Assembly: GCA_016721725.1 (NCBI GenBank)
Contig: JADKHN010000001.1
Span: 558,001-622,000 of the forward strand
DNA: 64,000 bases
Source of the DNA: Chitinophagaceae bacterium
GTDB lineage: Bacteria; Bacteroidota; Bacteroidia; Chitinophagales; Chitinophagaceae
Direction: 5' to 3'
Made by a program: the position numbers and the translations under genes. Shown here in pieces: positions 17,528 to 26,431 of the stretch. Under the pieces are notes generated by a model that saw nothing but the letters and a program-made list of their open reading frames with translations, was not told where the DNA came from and did not search any database. How positions within the stretch are numbered: position 1 is the first letter of the stretch; every line of letters starts with the position of its first letter.

Positions 17528-20014
17528 CTATTTTCTTTTCAACTTATTCCTGAATGTCAGGTAGTCGAGGAAGTAGATCACACGGACAGACAGGCTGTTG
17601 AACTGCGACCCACTGACGGTATTTCCGAGATTCTTCACATAATTCTTTTCAAACTTCCGGTCGAAGGTTTCGGCAATGTCTTTCCAAACAATGCTGAAGA
17701 AACTGCCCTGTGCGAACTGCCAGTTATAAACCAGGTCCATACTCAGGTAATTATAATTCTGGTTCACGTTCTGTGTGAATGGCGTGGTGGGAGTCTGCAG
17801 GTTACCGTATTTATCGAGCTCATAGAACTGGACGGGTCTTACCTTGGTCCAGAAATGACGGGCACGCAAGGTGAGTCCCATCTTATTGGTGAAGTTGTAC
17901 TTGATGTTGAGCACATCCTCCACACTATTCACATTTCGCCTGGAGAAGATCACCGTGTCGCCGAGTTGACCGGTATTGGCCGCCCAGCCCGGCTGGTTGA
18001 CGGCGTTACTCACCATGATGTTGTTGTCGATCGAGAATTTACTGTTAAAGCGGATCTTCCCGCCCAGGCTGAGATCCAGGCTCTTTCTTTTGAAAACGCC
18101 GCCCGTTCCTGCAAAAACACTGCCGTTCCAGGAGAATTTCTTCGCGAAATTGCTTTCCCACCAGAGGTTGAGACCAATGCGCCCCTTGTTACGAAAAACT
18201 TTTCCATAATACCGGGGTTCATAAAAATCATTATAAGAAGGTCCTCCGTTGATATTAAAACCAACCCACCAGAGTTTTTTGGTCTGACCGTTGAAATTGA
18301 TGTTCATGCCTGCATTCTGATACATCATTTCCTGACGACGGAGCACGTCGATCGGGGAGACCAGTCTGCTATACCAGATATTCGCGTTCAACCGCTTCTG
18401 GTTGAACCAACCCCGGGGTTTGGTCCAGTTATAACCGGCCCAGATACCCTGGTCCATGGTGTTGTTGTTGGTGAAATACCCCAGGTCACTTTTGTCGTAT
18501 TTGTCGTTACTCAATTCCTGCCAAACATTGAAATTGAACCGGCCGCTGGTCTTGCCGAAATAAATGCTATGGGCATAACCGGTGGTATTCTTGCCTCCCT
18601 TGCCGAGGAGATTGCTGAAGCTGACATTGCCGCCCACGTTCCAGGTATTCTTCTTATCGTTCAGGTCGAACAACAGGGAAGATACGTTGGCATCATAATC
18701 ATGGCCGCTGCGCCAGACATTGGTATTGACGAAGGAAATACTGCTGTTGTTCTTCATGGTTTGATCCAGGACGAAAACATTATAGTTTGTCAGCGGATCG
18801 GTCTCGAATTTTCTCTCCTGCTTATTGATATCTTCAATGATGGCGAATTGCGGTTTGGTGATGGCATTCAGGACACCCACACCCAATCCTTTTTGCGTAC
18901 GGCCGCTGATCTTGGTAGCGTTGATCAGCTTGCTCTGGGCCGGATTCTCCTTCACGCTTTCATTTGGATTGGCCGCCCAATATGCATCTCCGTAATGAAG
19001 GGGCATACCGCCGATCCTCCTGCTGTAAAAAAGGTTTCCCTTATTGAACAGCTCGGTACCTTCGGTGAAAAAAGCCCTGTTCTCACTGAATTTCTGTTCA
19101 AAAGGGGTCAGGTTGAGCACCCGGTTATCGGACTGTACCTGCCCGAAATCCGGGATCAGGGTCATATCCAGGGTGAAGGCCTGGTTGAGACCGTATTTCA
19201 CATCCATACCCCCGTTGATGGATGTGGTGGTCTTTTGGGTACCCGCCGCGGCGGTGCCGTCGTGATTATAATATGCAGACAGGTAGGGAGACAATTGCAG
19301 GCGCATCGGTGGCTTGATGTTCTCCAGGCCGGTAATGGTGCCCTCCTGTGTCAGAAAACCATTCACATTCGGATCGAGAGGTTGCCAGAACAATTGCTGA
19401 CCGCTTTTTTGCCGGCGCCTGACTATATTCAGGCCCCAGTCCTGCATTTTCTTTTTACCGAACCGGATCGCGGAATAAGGAATGAACATTTCAAAGCTCC
19501 ATCCGTCGGCATGGATCTTGGCCGCGCTTTGCCATACGGCGTTCCAGCTGAAGTCCTCGCTGTTGCCATTGGTATTGGGAGCCACTTTGGCGTCCATCTG
19601 TTCGCCGAGCGGGGTAACGAAATATTCGAACCCATTGAGTTTATCCTGGTAGGTATCAAATATGATCCCCACGAAATCGTTATTGCCGAATCCATCCCGG
19701 CCGATGAGTTCCGCGGCAATGCTGTCCCGCGTCTTTTCATGGAAATAACCTCCGATGTAAACACCTCCGTCATCATACAGAAAATGGACTTCCGAGGCAT
19801 TATCGCCGCTCTCTTTCATGAACGGGACCGGGCGCAGGGCAACGAATTGATCAGCTACCGGCGCAGCTTTCCAGGCTGCATCGTTCAGAATACCATCGAT
19901 CTTGATCGCTGAATTAGTTTTTTTAATGGCCAGGGATTTTTTCCCCGTTTGGCCGAATAAGGCGGTACTTAGCAGCATGCAGCAGCATACCGCTCTGAGT
20001 TGAAAAGAGTTCAT
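17528..20014 (-). CDS. DUF5916 outer-membrane protein with CBM9-like N-terminal domain
   Basis: Protein of 828 residues with a signal peptide (CCCMLLSTALFGQ). Residues of about 35-220 resemble the CBM9-like sugar-binding fold (IKIDGILNDAAW, YIGGYFHEK, FSWNAVWQSAAKIHADGWSFEMFIPYSAIRF). The remainder is DUF5916, a Bacteroidetes barrel-like domain with ARHFWTKVRPVQFYEL and a C-terminal aromatic strand pattern. The protein is likely in the outer membrane; its substrate is unknown, but the CBM9-like domain suggests glycans. Long open frames on the opposite strand are shadows. The gene is transcribed alone and ends at the shared palindromic terminator. Confidence 0.88.
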   Translation of the reverse strand: MNSFQLRAVCCCMLLSTALFGQTGKKSLAIKKTNSAIKIDGILNDAAWKAAPVADQFVALRPVPFMKESGDNASEVHFLYDDGGVYIGGYFHEKTRDSIAAELIGRDGFGNNDFVGIIFDTYQDKLNGFEYFVTPLGEQMDAKVAPNTNGNSEDFSWNAVWQSAAKIHADGWSFEMFIPYSAIRFGKKKMQDWGLNIVRRRQKSGQQLFWQPLDPNVNGFLTQEGTITGLENIKPPMRLQLSPYLSAYYNHDGTAAAGTQKTTTSINGGMDVKYGLNQAFTLDMTLIPDFGQVQSDNRVLNLTPFEQKFSENRAFFTEGTELFNKGNLFYSRRIGGMPLHYGDAYWAANPNESVKENPAQSKLINATKISGRTQKGLGVGVLNAITKPQFAIIEDINKQERKFETDPLTNYNVFVLDQTMKNNSSISFVNTNVWRSGHDYDANVSSLLFDLNDKKNTWNVGGNVSFSNLLGKGGKNTTGYAHSIYFGKTSGRFNFNVWQELSNDKYDKSDLGYFTNNNTMDQGIWAGYNWTKPRGWFNQKRLNANIWYSRLVSPIDVLRRQEMMYQNAGMNINFNGQTKKLWWVGFNINGGPSYNDFYEPRYYGKVFRNKGRIGLNLWWESNFAKKFSWNGSVFAGTGGVFKRKSLDLSLGGKIRFNSKFSIDNNIMVSNAVNQPGWAANTGQLGDTVIFSRRNVNSVEDVLNIKYNFTNKMGLTLRARHFWTKVRPVQFYELDKYGNLQTPTTPFTQNVNQNYNYLSMDLVYNWQFAQGSFFSIVWKDIAETFDRKFEKNYVKNLGNTVSGSQFNSLSVRVIYFLDYLTFRNKLKRK

Positions 20015-20146
20015 GGCTATACTTTTTGGTTTCGTTCAAACATCGTCCATGGCGTGACGATGAATTACGAAATTATACGTACAACCTCAGGAAATGTTAC
20101 CGTTCATCACAACATTTCTCTTTTAAGAACCTTTTAACAACTGATT

Positions 20147-20965
20147 TTAAACGAAAAGATCCGTGTAAAGTTGGGCACCGGGCACCACAGAATATTTTGA
20201 CAGATCGGTGATCCCTTCAGCCGCCAGAACGGCTTCATCGATGAACGCGTTACCGGTACATTCGGTGGAAGGTTTGGAAAGAATGAAATAAGCCGCATCG
20301 GCGAGGATATCGGTGGTCCTGCTCATCTTCATGAGCATTTCACCTCCCAGGAGGTTATTGACGGCCGCAGTGGCGATCGTCGTTCGTGGCCAAAGGGCGT
20401 TGGCGGCCACATTATATTTCTTCAGTTCGGAAGAAAGCCCGAGGGCGATCATCGTCATATCATATTTGCTGATGGTATAGGCCAGGTGATTGGTGAACCA
20501 CTTCAGATCCATATTGATCGGCGGGGAAAGATTGAGGATATGGGCGTTGGTGCCTTTCTTGAGCCAGGGGATGCAGGCCCGGCTCATCATGAAAGTTCCC
20601 CTCACGTTGATATCATACATGAGGTCGAAGCGTTTGGGTTCGGTCTGCTCTGTTGGCGTTAAATTGATGGCGGAGGCGTTATTGATCAGGATATCGATAC
20701 CTCCGAATTTGGCCACGGCCTGGTCGACCACATTTTGCACCTGATCCTCGAAACGGATATCGCATTGTACGGCCAACGCTTTACCCCCGGCCGCTTCCAT
20801 CTCGGCGGCAGCGGTAAAAATGGTACCGCCCAGTTTGGGATTCTCCTCCACGCTTTTTGAAGCGATGACGATATTAGCGCCTTCGGCGGCCAGTTTCAGG
20901 CCCATCGCTTTTCCGATTCCCCTTGAGGCGCCGGTGATGACCACGGTTTTATTTTGGAAAGACAT
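20147..20965 (-). CDS. Short-chain dehydrogenase/reductase, HSDL2-like
   Basis: Protein of 272 residues, classical Rossmann SDR. Cofactor motif TGASRGIG (11-18), NNAS (95-98) and the catalytic set S147, Y163 and K167 (YTISK) are all present. The PKLGGTIF insert after the second strand and the SPPINMD segment are typical of the HSDL2-like subgroup, which is linked to lipid metabolism in eukaryotes. Cytoplasmic NAD(P)-dependent oxidoreductase; substrate unknown. It lies downstream of the OsmC gene, with a 13-base inverted repeat between them. Confidence 0.9.
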   Translation of the reverse strand: MSFQNKTVVITGASRGIGKAMGLKLAAEGANIVIASKSVEENPKLGGTIFTAAAEMEAAGGKALAVQCDIRFEDQVQNVVDQAVAKFGGIDILINNASAINLTPTEQTEPKRFDLMYDINVRGTFMMSRACIPWLKKGTNAHILNLSPPINMDLKWFTNHLAYTISKYDMTMIALGLSSELKKYNVAANALWPRTTIATAAVNNLLGGEMLMKMSRTTDILADAAYFILSKPSTECTGNAFIDEAVLAAEGITDLSKYSVVPGAQLYTDLFV

Positions 20966-21013
20966 GGAGCAGGTTTGATGGTTATGCGATCACTAAGGTC
21001 ATTCGTTTCCCGC

Positions 21014-21057
21014 AAAGTCACAAAGCCGGAAAAAAATGGGTTTGGCTTTGTGACTTG
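21014..21057. repeat. 13-base perfect inverted repeat between OsmC and SDR genes
   Basis: AAGTCACAAAGCC (21015-21027) and GGCTTTGTGACTT (21044-21056) pair perfectly around a 16-base loop. The sequence resembles the dispersed intergenic motif cgcaaagtcacaaag that I recall from Bacteroidetes. It could end the OsmC transcript, but the T-run lies in the loop rather than after the stem. Confidence 0.6.
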
Positions 21058-21072
21058 TCGGGTGGATCAAGA

Positions 21073-21483
21073 TCAGGCGAGTGTCGATTCGACTGTGATG
21101 TTGGTGTTGTACAATTTTGAAATGAGGCAATTCTCCTTGGCCTCGGTAACAGAAGCCGTGAACTGCTCCTGGCTGACACCTGGCACCGTTCCTTTTACCT
21201 CCAGGTGAGAATTGGTGATCACCCCGTTATCGAGTGTGATGGTGCATTTGGTCTCGATCTCATCGGGTGTGAACCCAGCCGCATTCAGGATAAAAGTGAG
21301 TTTCATCGTGAAACAACCGGCATGCGCGGCGGCTACCAGTTCTTCGGGGTTAGTGCCCACCCCTTCCGCGAAACGCGAATTGAAGGAATACTGGGTCTTG
21401 TTCAATACCGTGCTTTGGGTGGACAGATGACCGGAGCCTTCTTTACCCGTGCCGTTCCAAACGGCTGTTGCGTTACGTTTCAT
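21073..21483 (-). CDS. OsmC family peroxiredoxin
   Basis: Protein of 136 residues matching the OsmC group. The two conserved cysteines are C57 (HAGCFTM) and C119 (ENCLIS), and the family segment GTNPEELVAAAHAGCF is complete. OsmC proteins reduce organic hydroperoxides with thiols in the cytoplasm. Neighbours on the same strand are an ArsC-like protein and an aldo/keto reductase upstream and an SDR downstream, which suggests a small redox or stress group. Confidence 0.94.
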   Translation of the reverse strand: MKRNATAVWNGTGKEGSGHLSTQSTVLNKTQYSFNSRFAEGVGTNPEELVAAAHAGCFTMKLTFILNAAGFTPDEIETKCTITLDNGVITNSHLEVKGTVPGVSQEQFTASVTEAKENCLISKLYNTNITVESTLA

Positions 21484-21566
21484 GTGTTTTATTTATTGGT
21501 TTGTATTTTCTGTCTGATGATCAGCCTGGCCTTGAGCCGGCTTGCCCTTTATTAGAATTCCGGTGA

Positions 21567-21920
21567 TCATTTTAAAGCATTCGCAAATTCAGTTTCATCA
21601 TAGCCGACGATCAACAGGCTCCCTTTTTCAATCACCGGTCTTTTGATGATGCTGTTGTTCCGCATCATCAGCCTGATCGCCTGTGGCTGACCGGTAACCT
21701 TCTTTTGTTCTTCAGGCGACAAGGATCTCCAGGTGGCGCTTTTCTTATTCAGTATGCTTTCCCAACCCAACTCTTTGCACCATTCGGTTAGTTTTTCCCT
21801 GGATACCGGATTGACCTTATAATCATAAAAATCAAACGGCACTTTATGACTTTTCAACCAGTCCTTCGTCTTTTTCACGGTATCACAGTTGGCGATGCCG
21901 TAGACCATGCATTTTTCCAT
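21567..21920 (-). CDS. ArsC/Spx-family protein (YffB-like)
   Basis: Protein of 117 residues with the thioredoxin-like ArsC fold. The N-terminal GIANCDTVKK has one cysteine (C12) and no CxxC partner, as in YffB-like glutathione-dependent relatives rather than Spx. RPVIEKG in the C-terminal part is the cis-proline region. Cytoplasmic thiol reductase-like role; the true substrate is unknown. It starts one base after the aldo/keto reductase stop, so the two genes form an operon. Confidence 0.88.
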   Translation of the reverse strand: MEKCMVYGIANCDTVKKTKDWLKSHKVPFDFYDYKVNPVSREKLTEWCKELGWESILNKKSATWRSLSPEEQKKVTGQPQAIRLMMRNNSIIKRPVIEKGSLLIVGYDETEFANALK

Positions 21921-21921
21921 A

Positions 21922-22911
21922 TCAATGATCCGGCTGAACGGGTTTTGTCTTCATGATGCCATCGATCTTATCCATGATATCCTGGGTAAGCATAGGAAGC
22001 ACGTCGAGTGATCTCAGGTTCTCAATGAGCTGTGTCTTCTTGGTGGCTCCCAGGATGGCGGTACTCACGTTCGGATTTTTGATGCACCAGGCGATGCTGA
22101 GTGAGGCCGTGCTCACCCCCATCTTCGCGGCCAGTTCGCTGAGTTTTTTCACCCTCTTCACTTTATCGTCCATGACCCACCTGTCTTTCAGCCAGTCGAA
22201 TCCCTCCAGGGCGAAACGACTGCCCTTTGGGATCCCGTCATTGTATTTACCGGTCAGGAGCCCGGATGCCAGGGGGCTCCAGATGGTCGTGCCCAGGCCA
22301 ACCGTTTTATAGATCTGAAGAAATTCCTTTTCGATCTTTTCTCTTTCGAAGAGATTGTATTGGGGTTGTTCCATGGTCGGACCGATCAGTCCGTACTGCT
22401 GGGCCACTTTATGAGCTTCCATGATCTCCACTCCACTCCATTCACTGGTTCCCCAATAAAGTACTTTGCCTTGTTGTATGAGGTGGTTCATGGCCCAAAC
22501 GGTCTCTTCAACCGGGGTCTGCTTATCGGGACGGTGGCAGAAATACAGATCAAGATAATCCACCTGCAGCCGTTGAAGGGCCTCGTCGCAGGCTTCCATC
22601 ACATGCTTGCGGCTGAGCCCGGTCTGGTTGGGTTTGTTGGCCTTACCGCGCCAACCCCAGAACACTTTGGAGGACACGGTATACGAGGTGCGGTCCCATT
22701 TTTTCTTTTTCAAGACACGGCCCATCATCTTCTCACTTTCGCCCAGGGCATAGACTTCGGCATTATCGAAAAAGTTGATCCCCTGGTCATAGGCCAGTCC
22801 CATGAGTTGATCGGCCACCTTATCATTGATCTGTTTACTGAAGCTCACCCAGCTTCCGAAAGAAAGCACGCTCACCTGCAAACCCGATCTTCCCAAACGC
22901 CGGTATTCCAT
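21922..22911 (-). CDS. Aldo/keto reductase (potassium-channel beta-subunit-like clade)
   Basis: Protein of 329 residues, complete. The AKR catalytic tetrad is present: D49, Y54 (FFDNAEVY), K82 (SSKVFW) and H126 (DLYFCHRPD). The start MEYRRLGRSGLQVSVLSFGSW and the EWSGVEI and SPLASGLLTGKY segments place it with the Kv-beta/YghZ-like group, which reduces aldehydes and methylglyoxal with NADPH. It is the first gene of a two-gene operon with the ArsC-like protein. Confidence 0.93.
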   Translation of the reverse strand: MEYRRLGRSGLQVSVLSFGSWVSFSKQINDKVADQLMGLAYDQGINFFDNAEVYALGESEKMMGRVLKKKKWDRTSYTVSSKVFWGWRGKANKPNQTGLSRKHVMEACDEALQRLQVDYLDLYFCHRPDKQTPVEETVWAMNHLIQQGKVLYWGTSEWSGVEIMEAHKVAQQYGLIGPTMEQPQYNLFEREKIEKEFLQIYKTVGLGTTIWSPLASGLLTGKYNDGIPKGSRFALEGFDWLKDRWVMDDKVKRVKKLSELAAKMGVSTASLSIAWCIKNPNVSTAILGATKKTQLIENLRSLDVLPMLTQDIMDKIDGIMKTKPVQPDH

Positions 22912-22972
22912 AATTTTTTAATTGACATTCGAAGTTAGTACAACAGCGGCAGAAATAAAATGTTCGGAATTT

Positions 22973-23596
22973 TTAATTGGCCGGGAATTGGGAAGTGGGG
23001 ACCCGGATGATACTGTTGACGACGCGTTTCACCAGCTTTTCAGAGAAATCCTGGTTGGTCTCAAAACCATCTTCCCCATAGATGATCTGTGTCTTGGTCC
23101 TGATCTGGACCGGCTTATCGGTATAGAACTGGAATACCGGACGGTTACGGTCCCAGAATAATTCATTGCAGTAAAGCGTGTCGCCGTTCTTCAGGCCGAT
23201 GAAGCGGATGCTGTCGCGCAGCAGTATCTTGCTCTGGCTTTCCATGTATTTCCCGTACCGGGCATCCAGAATGCTTTCCACACGGGTTGAATCGTTGTAG
23301 AAATCCACATGAAGCGACTTGGGAAATTCAACATAAGGCATGGTGTCTTGTACCCGGAGCATGAGGGGTGAGAGGAGTTTCGCTTTCGCTTTTCCGGCCA
23401 GGGTATAATTGATATCCACCTGGATGGCTTCCTCAACGCCCAGGTTCTTGCTGCTGATGGTTTTCACCACTTCCGGATTGTTCTCGCAGGCTGACAGGGA
23501 AGCCAGGGCCAGAAATCCGGCAATGAACCGAAACCTGAAACGACCTGTTGTGGAAGTAAACATGGTGGGCATGTGAAACATTGGTTTTCGGACCAT
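22973..23596 (-). CDS. lptC: LPS export protein LptC
   Basis: Protein of about 207 residues anchored by a lipobox-like signal (LALASLSAC). The beta-jellyroll LptC domain follows: MLRVQDTMPYVEFPKSLHVDFY, ILDARYGKYMESQSKILLRDS and a GDTLYCNELFWDR block matching the LptC/LptA fold. It would carry LPS from the inner-membrane ABC transporter to the LptA bridge. The start is not certain: TTG at 23620 overlaps the upstream stop, but ATG 23596 or 23563 are as likely. It is the last gene of the coaX / barrel / lptC operon. Confidence 0.88.
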   Translation of the reverse strand: MVRKPMFHMPTMFTSTTGRFRFRFIAGFLALASLSACENNPEVVKTISSKNLGVEEAIQVDINYTLAGKAKAKLLSPLMLRVQDTMPYVEFPKSLHVDFYNDSTRVESILDARYGKYMESQSKILLRDSIRFIGLKNGDTLYCNELFWDRNRPVFQFYTDKPVQIRTKTQIIYGEDGFETNQDFSEKLVKRVVNSIIRVPTSQFPAN

Positions 23597-23616
23597 GATC
23601 AAACGTTCCCCGGGGA

Positions 23617-24924
23617 TCAATTATACTTGGGTTTCTGGAACCAGCGGGCGTTCATGGACACTCCCAGGCTATACCTCATCGTATTCTCGCGGATATTGGT
23701 TTGCTTGTTACCCCGGTTGCCGAATTCAAGACCGATATTCATCACCACATATTCTCCGTTATAACTTAAGCGTTGCAGGGAGGTCAGGGGCATGCCGGCT
23801 CCAACGGTGAATCCGTATTCGGGGCGTTTTTTGTTCACCGCGATATAATCCGATCCATAATAGGCGCCGGCACGGTACTTGACGAAGTTGAAATATTTCT
23901 TAACCGGGGTTCCTTCTTTGGCAGGATAATACTGCACACCCGCCCTGACCGTATAGCTGTTATTCAGCTGGTCGGTCTGACCGTAATAAGTATAATTGCT
24001 CCAATTGGCGGTCTCTACGTCAATCCCATACAGGAAATGCCGGGTATTGTAGGTGAATCCCAGGCCTACGGTTGAGGGATATTTGATACTGCCTTTGATA
24101 TCCTTTTGCTCAAAGACACTGTCAACCCGGTAGGTGGAGTTGCTGGCATCATAGGCGAAGGTCTCTTTTACATCATCGCGGTTGGCTTTTAAATTCTGGT
24201 GCAGGCTTCCGTAAACACCCACCCGCAGCAAGCCGTCACCCAGCTTCTGCTCCAATTGCAAGCCGGCGTTGACGAACAAGCCTCCGAAAGTGGTCTTATT
24301 GACATAGTTTCCCTTATAGTAGGCAACCGAATCATTGATGAATTCAAGTTTGGTGCTGTATTCCTTGCTGCCGAACATGTAACCGACGAGGATGCCGAAA
24401 CTCAGGTTCTTGTATTTGATACCGGTACCCAAAAAGGCCTGGTTGGTTCCGCCATTTCCTTCCCATAGCGTATATAAACTATCAATGCCCGATAAACGCT
24501 CATATTTTTCGATCTTATACCCGATCCGGGTCACGGGACGGAGGCCAAAACTCATTCCCCAGTTGATCCCTTTTTTGTACATTTTTTTGGTGGTCAGCGG
24601 AAAGCCCAATTGCAGGTAGGAGAACAGGGAATTGGTCTCGGAGAATTTTTTTGGCGGACTGGTGCTTCTCAGGGTCCGGGTATCCGCTTCAGCTGCAATA
24701 TCGAAAATGGTTACCGGAAGACTGGCCAGAGATGCCGGATTTGTAAAATTAATACTTTGATAATCAATAACTCCTGCAGAAATCCCTCCCATTCCACGGG
24801 TGAATATATTATGATTGGGGACCACATCTCCTAAACCATAACGGGAATAAGGTGAGTTTTCCTGAGCATTTGCTACCAATTGCAAGCCACAAGCCACAAA
24901 AAGTACGGGTAAAGATTTAACCAT
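23617..24924 (-). CDS. FadL/PorV-like outer-membrane barrel protein
   Basis: Protein of 435 residues with a signal peptide (VKSLPVLFVACGLQLVANAQ). ENSPYSRYGLGD just after cleavage and the NFTNPASLASLP segment are typical of Bacteroidetes barrel proteins related to the FadL transporter group. The rest alternates polar and aromatic strands, as expected of a beta barrel. The ATG at 24924 overlaps the coaX stop and is favoured by the signal peptide; upstream ATGs give a poor leader. Its stop abuts lptC. The coaX, barrel and lptC order is conserved in several Bacteroidetes (recollection), hinting at a shared envelope role. Confidence 0.85.
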   Translation of the reverse strand: MVKSLPVLFVACGLQLVANAQENSPYSRYGLGDVVPNHNIFTRGMGGISAGVIDYQSINFTNPASLASLPVTIFDIAAEADTRTLRSTSPPKKFSETNSLFSYLQLGFPLTTKKMYKKGINWGMSFGLRPVTRIGYKIEKYERLSGIDSLYTLWEGNGGTNQAFLGTGIKYKNLSFGILVGYMFGSKEYSTKLEFINDSVAYYKGNYVNKTTFGGLFVNAGLQLEQKLGDGLLRVGVYGSLHQNLKANRDDVKETFAYDASNSTYRVDSVFEQKDIKGSIKYPSTVGLGFTYNTRHFLYGIDVETANWSNYTYYGQTDQLNNSYTVRAGVQYYPAKEGTPVKKYFNFVKYRAGAYYGSDYIAVNKKRPEYGFTVGAGMPLTSLQRLSYNGEYVVMNIGLEFGNRGNKQTNIRENTMRYSLGVSMNARWFQKPKYN

Positions 24925-25642
24925 TGTTAGTTTCGCTAAGCGCATACAGTCCTTTAAATAAGAAATTCGGGTCGGCAAATATCTTGTTTTTAAGTTGCCC
25001 CGCAAAATAGGTGGTATCACCCCCGGTTAAAACCACGTTAAAGTTACCGTATTTGGAAGCGTAAAAGTCAATAAAACCGGCCATTTCAAAGGAAATACCG
25101 GCAATTACCCCGCTCTGCATATTTGTTTTGGTGTCGTAGCCGATGACGGGGAAATTCCACTCCGGTTGCACCAGGGGCAGTTTGGCGGTAAAGACCTGCA
25201 TGGCCTTGAAACGCATTTCCATACCCGGAGAGATACTGCCGCCGATGAACTGGTGATACTGGTTGATGAAATTGTAGGTGATGCAACTGCCCATGCCGAT
25301 CACCAGGTTATTCTTCCCGGGATAAAAATGAACCGCAGCAGCAGCCAGGGCGAGCCGGTCGCTGCCGATGGTCTCGGGCTTGCCAACGGGTGTGGTGAAA
25401 TTGGCCCGGGTCAGGTGGGACAGTTTATGGAATCGGGTTCTTGAAGCCAGCAGTTCCTCGATCGCCGGGTCATGGTGTATCACGGAGGACAGGATGGATT
25501 TATCGGGATGATGTATCTCCAGTAAGGCCTCGATGGTCGGTTTCTCATCATTGGGCAATACGATCTCTTCCAGGAACTGATCCTGTTCAAACAGGCCGGC
25601 CTTTAACCGGGTATTTCCAAAATCGAAACAGATCGTTTTCAT
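24917..25642 (-). CDS. coaX: Type III pantothenate kinase
   Basis: Protein of 241 residues, normal for the family. It phosphorylates pantothenate in coenzyme A synthesis. The N-terminal DFGNTRLKAGLF phosphate loop, the GSDRLALAAAA segment, GMGSCITYNFI and GGSISPGMEMRFKAM are the four recognisable motifs of the ASKHA-fold enzyme. It is the first gene of an operon with a barrel protein and lptC, overlapping the former by eight bases. Confidence 0.96.
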   Translation of the reverse strand: MKTICFDFGNTRLKAGLFEQDQFLEEIVLPNDEKPTIEALLEIHHPDKSILSSVIHHDPAIEELLASRTRFHKLSHLTRANFTTPVGKPETIGSDRLALAAAAVHFYPGKNNLVIGMGSCITYNFINQYHQFIGGSISPGMEMRFKAMQVFTAKLPLVQPEWNFPVIGYDTKTNMQSGVIAGISFEMAGFIDFYASKYGNFNVVLTGGDTTYFAGQLKNKIFADPNFLFKGLYALSETNNG

Positions 25643-25788
25643 GATGAATGGTTAAATCGTTTGAGAGTTTAAGGGTTTAAGGGTTGGATAACCTCATTAA
25701 TATCGAAACCATTTTGTTCTATCTGACCAGTCGTTTTTTTTACCCACTGTCAAAAGCCAACCAAAATCCGCAATCTAATATCTACAAT

Positions 25789-26427
25789 CTACAATCCATC
25801 AAATCCTTTCAGCTGTTTAAAATGCCCGTTCAGTTTCACCCTTTCTTTCAGGGTTTCCATTCCGGCCATCAGGGGTATGGCTTTCAGCAGATGACGTTTC
25901 AGGTATTCCTGCCTTTGTAATTCATGCAACAATTCCAGGAATTCATATTCTTCAGGCAAGGTCAACCCAACATGATGGGCCAGGTCATAAGAGCTCAGCT
26001 CTTCATCTGGTTTTGAAAACTGCTTTTCGATCTTCAGGAGGCTGAACAATTCCCTGACCCCTTTGATCAGGCCCTGCATCAGTTGAAGGTTGCCTGATTC
26101 CGCGTTATCGGGATAATTGACGATCGCGCCGCTGTATAATTTCTCCGGCAGGCTGTTGATTAGTTCGAGTATCCTGAAAACCTTCAGTCCCTTCGTTTTG
26201 ATATCCATCTTGCCGTCTTCATAAACCCGGGTGATCTCCGTGATCTCGACCAGGGTGCCCATATCACAAAGCTTATCGTTCAACACCGACGGGATCCCGA
26301 AGGGCTTTTTCCCTTCATGGCATTCGGTGATCAGTTGCCGGTAACGGGGTTCAAAGATATGAAGGTTAAGGGCTTCGCCGGGATAAACCACGATGCCCAG
26401 GGGGAATATGGGGATGAAATTGGTCAT
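25789..26427 (-). CDS. LON substrate-binding domain protein
   Basis: Protein of 212 residues that consists of a lone Lon N-terminal domain without ATPase or protease parts. The FPLGIVVYPGEALNLHIFEPRYR segment is the signature, followed by GTLVEITEITRVYEDGKMDI and a helical C-terminal half. Free LON-SB proteins are common; a role in binding unfolded substrates is likely but unproven. Its ATG follows the glycosyltransferase stop by four bases, so the two are co-transcribed. Confidence 0.9.
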   Translation of the reverse strand: MTNFIPIFPLGIVVYPGEALNLHIFEPRYRQLITECHEGKKPFGIPSVLNDKLCDMGTLVEITEITRVYEDGKMDIKTKGLKVFRILELINSLPEKLYSGAIVNYPDNAESGNLQLMQGLIKGVRELFSLLKIEKQFSKPDEELSSYDLAHHVGLTLPEEYEFLELLHELQRQEYLKRHLLKAIPLMAGMETLKERVKLNGHFKQLKGFDGL

Positions 26428-26431
26428 GGGC

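Noticed and set aside
17492..19912. 806-codon open frame on the plus strand
   Set aside because: It lies wholly opposite the DUF5916 gene, which has a signal peptide and family motifs; the antisense product has no recognisable domain.
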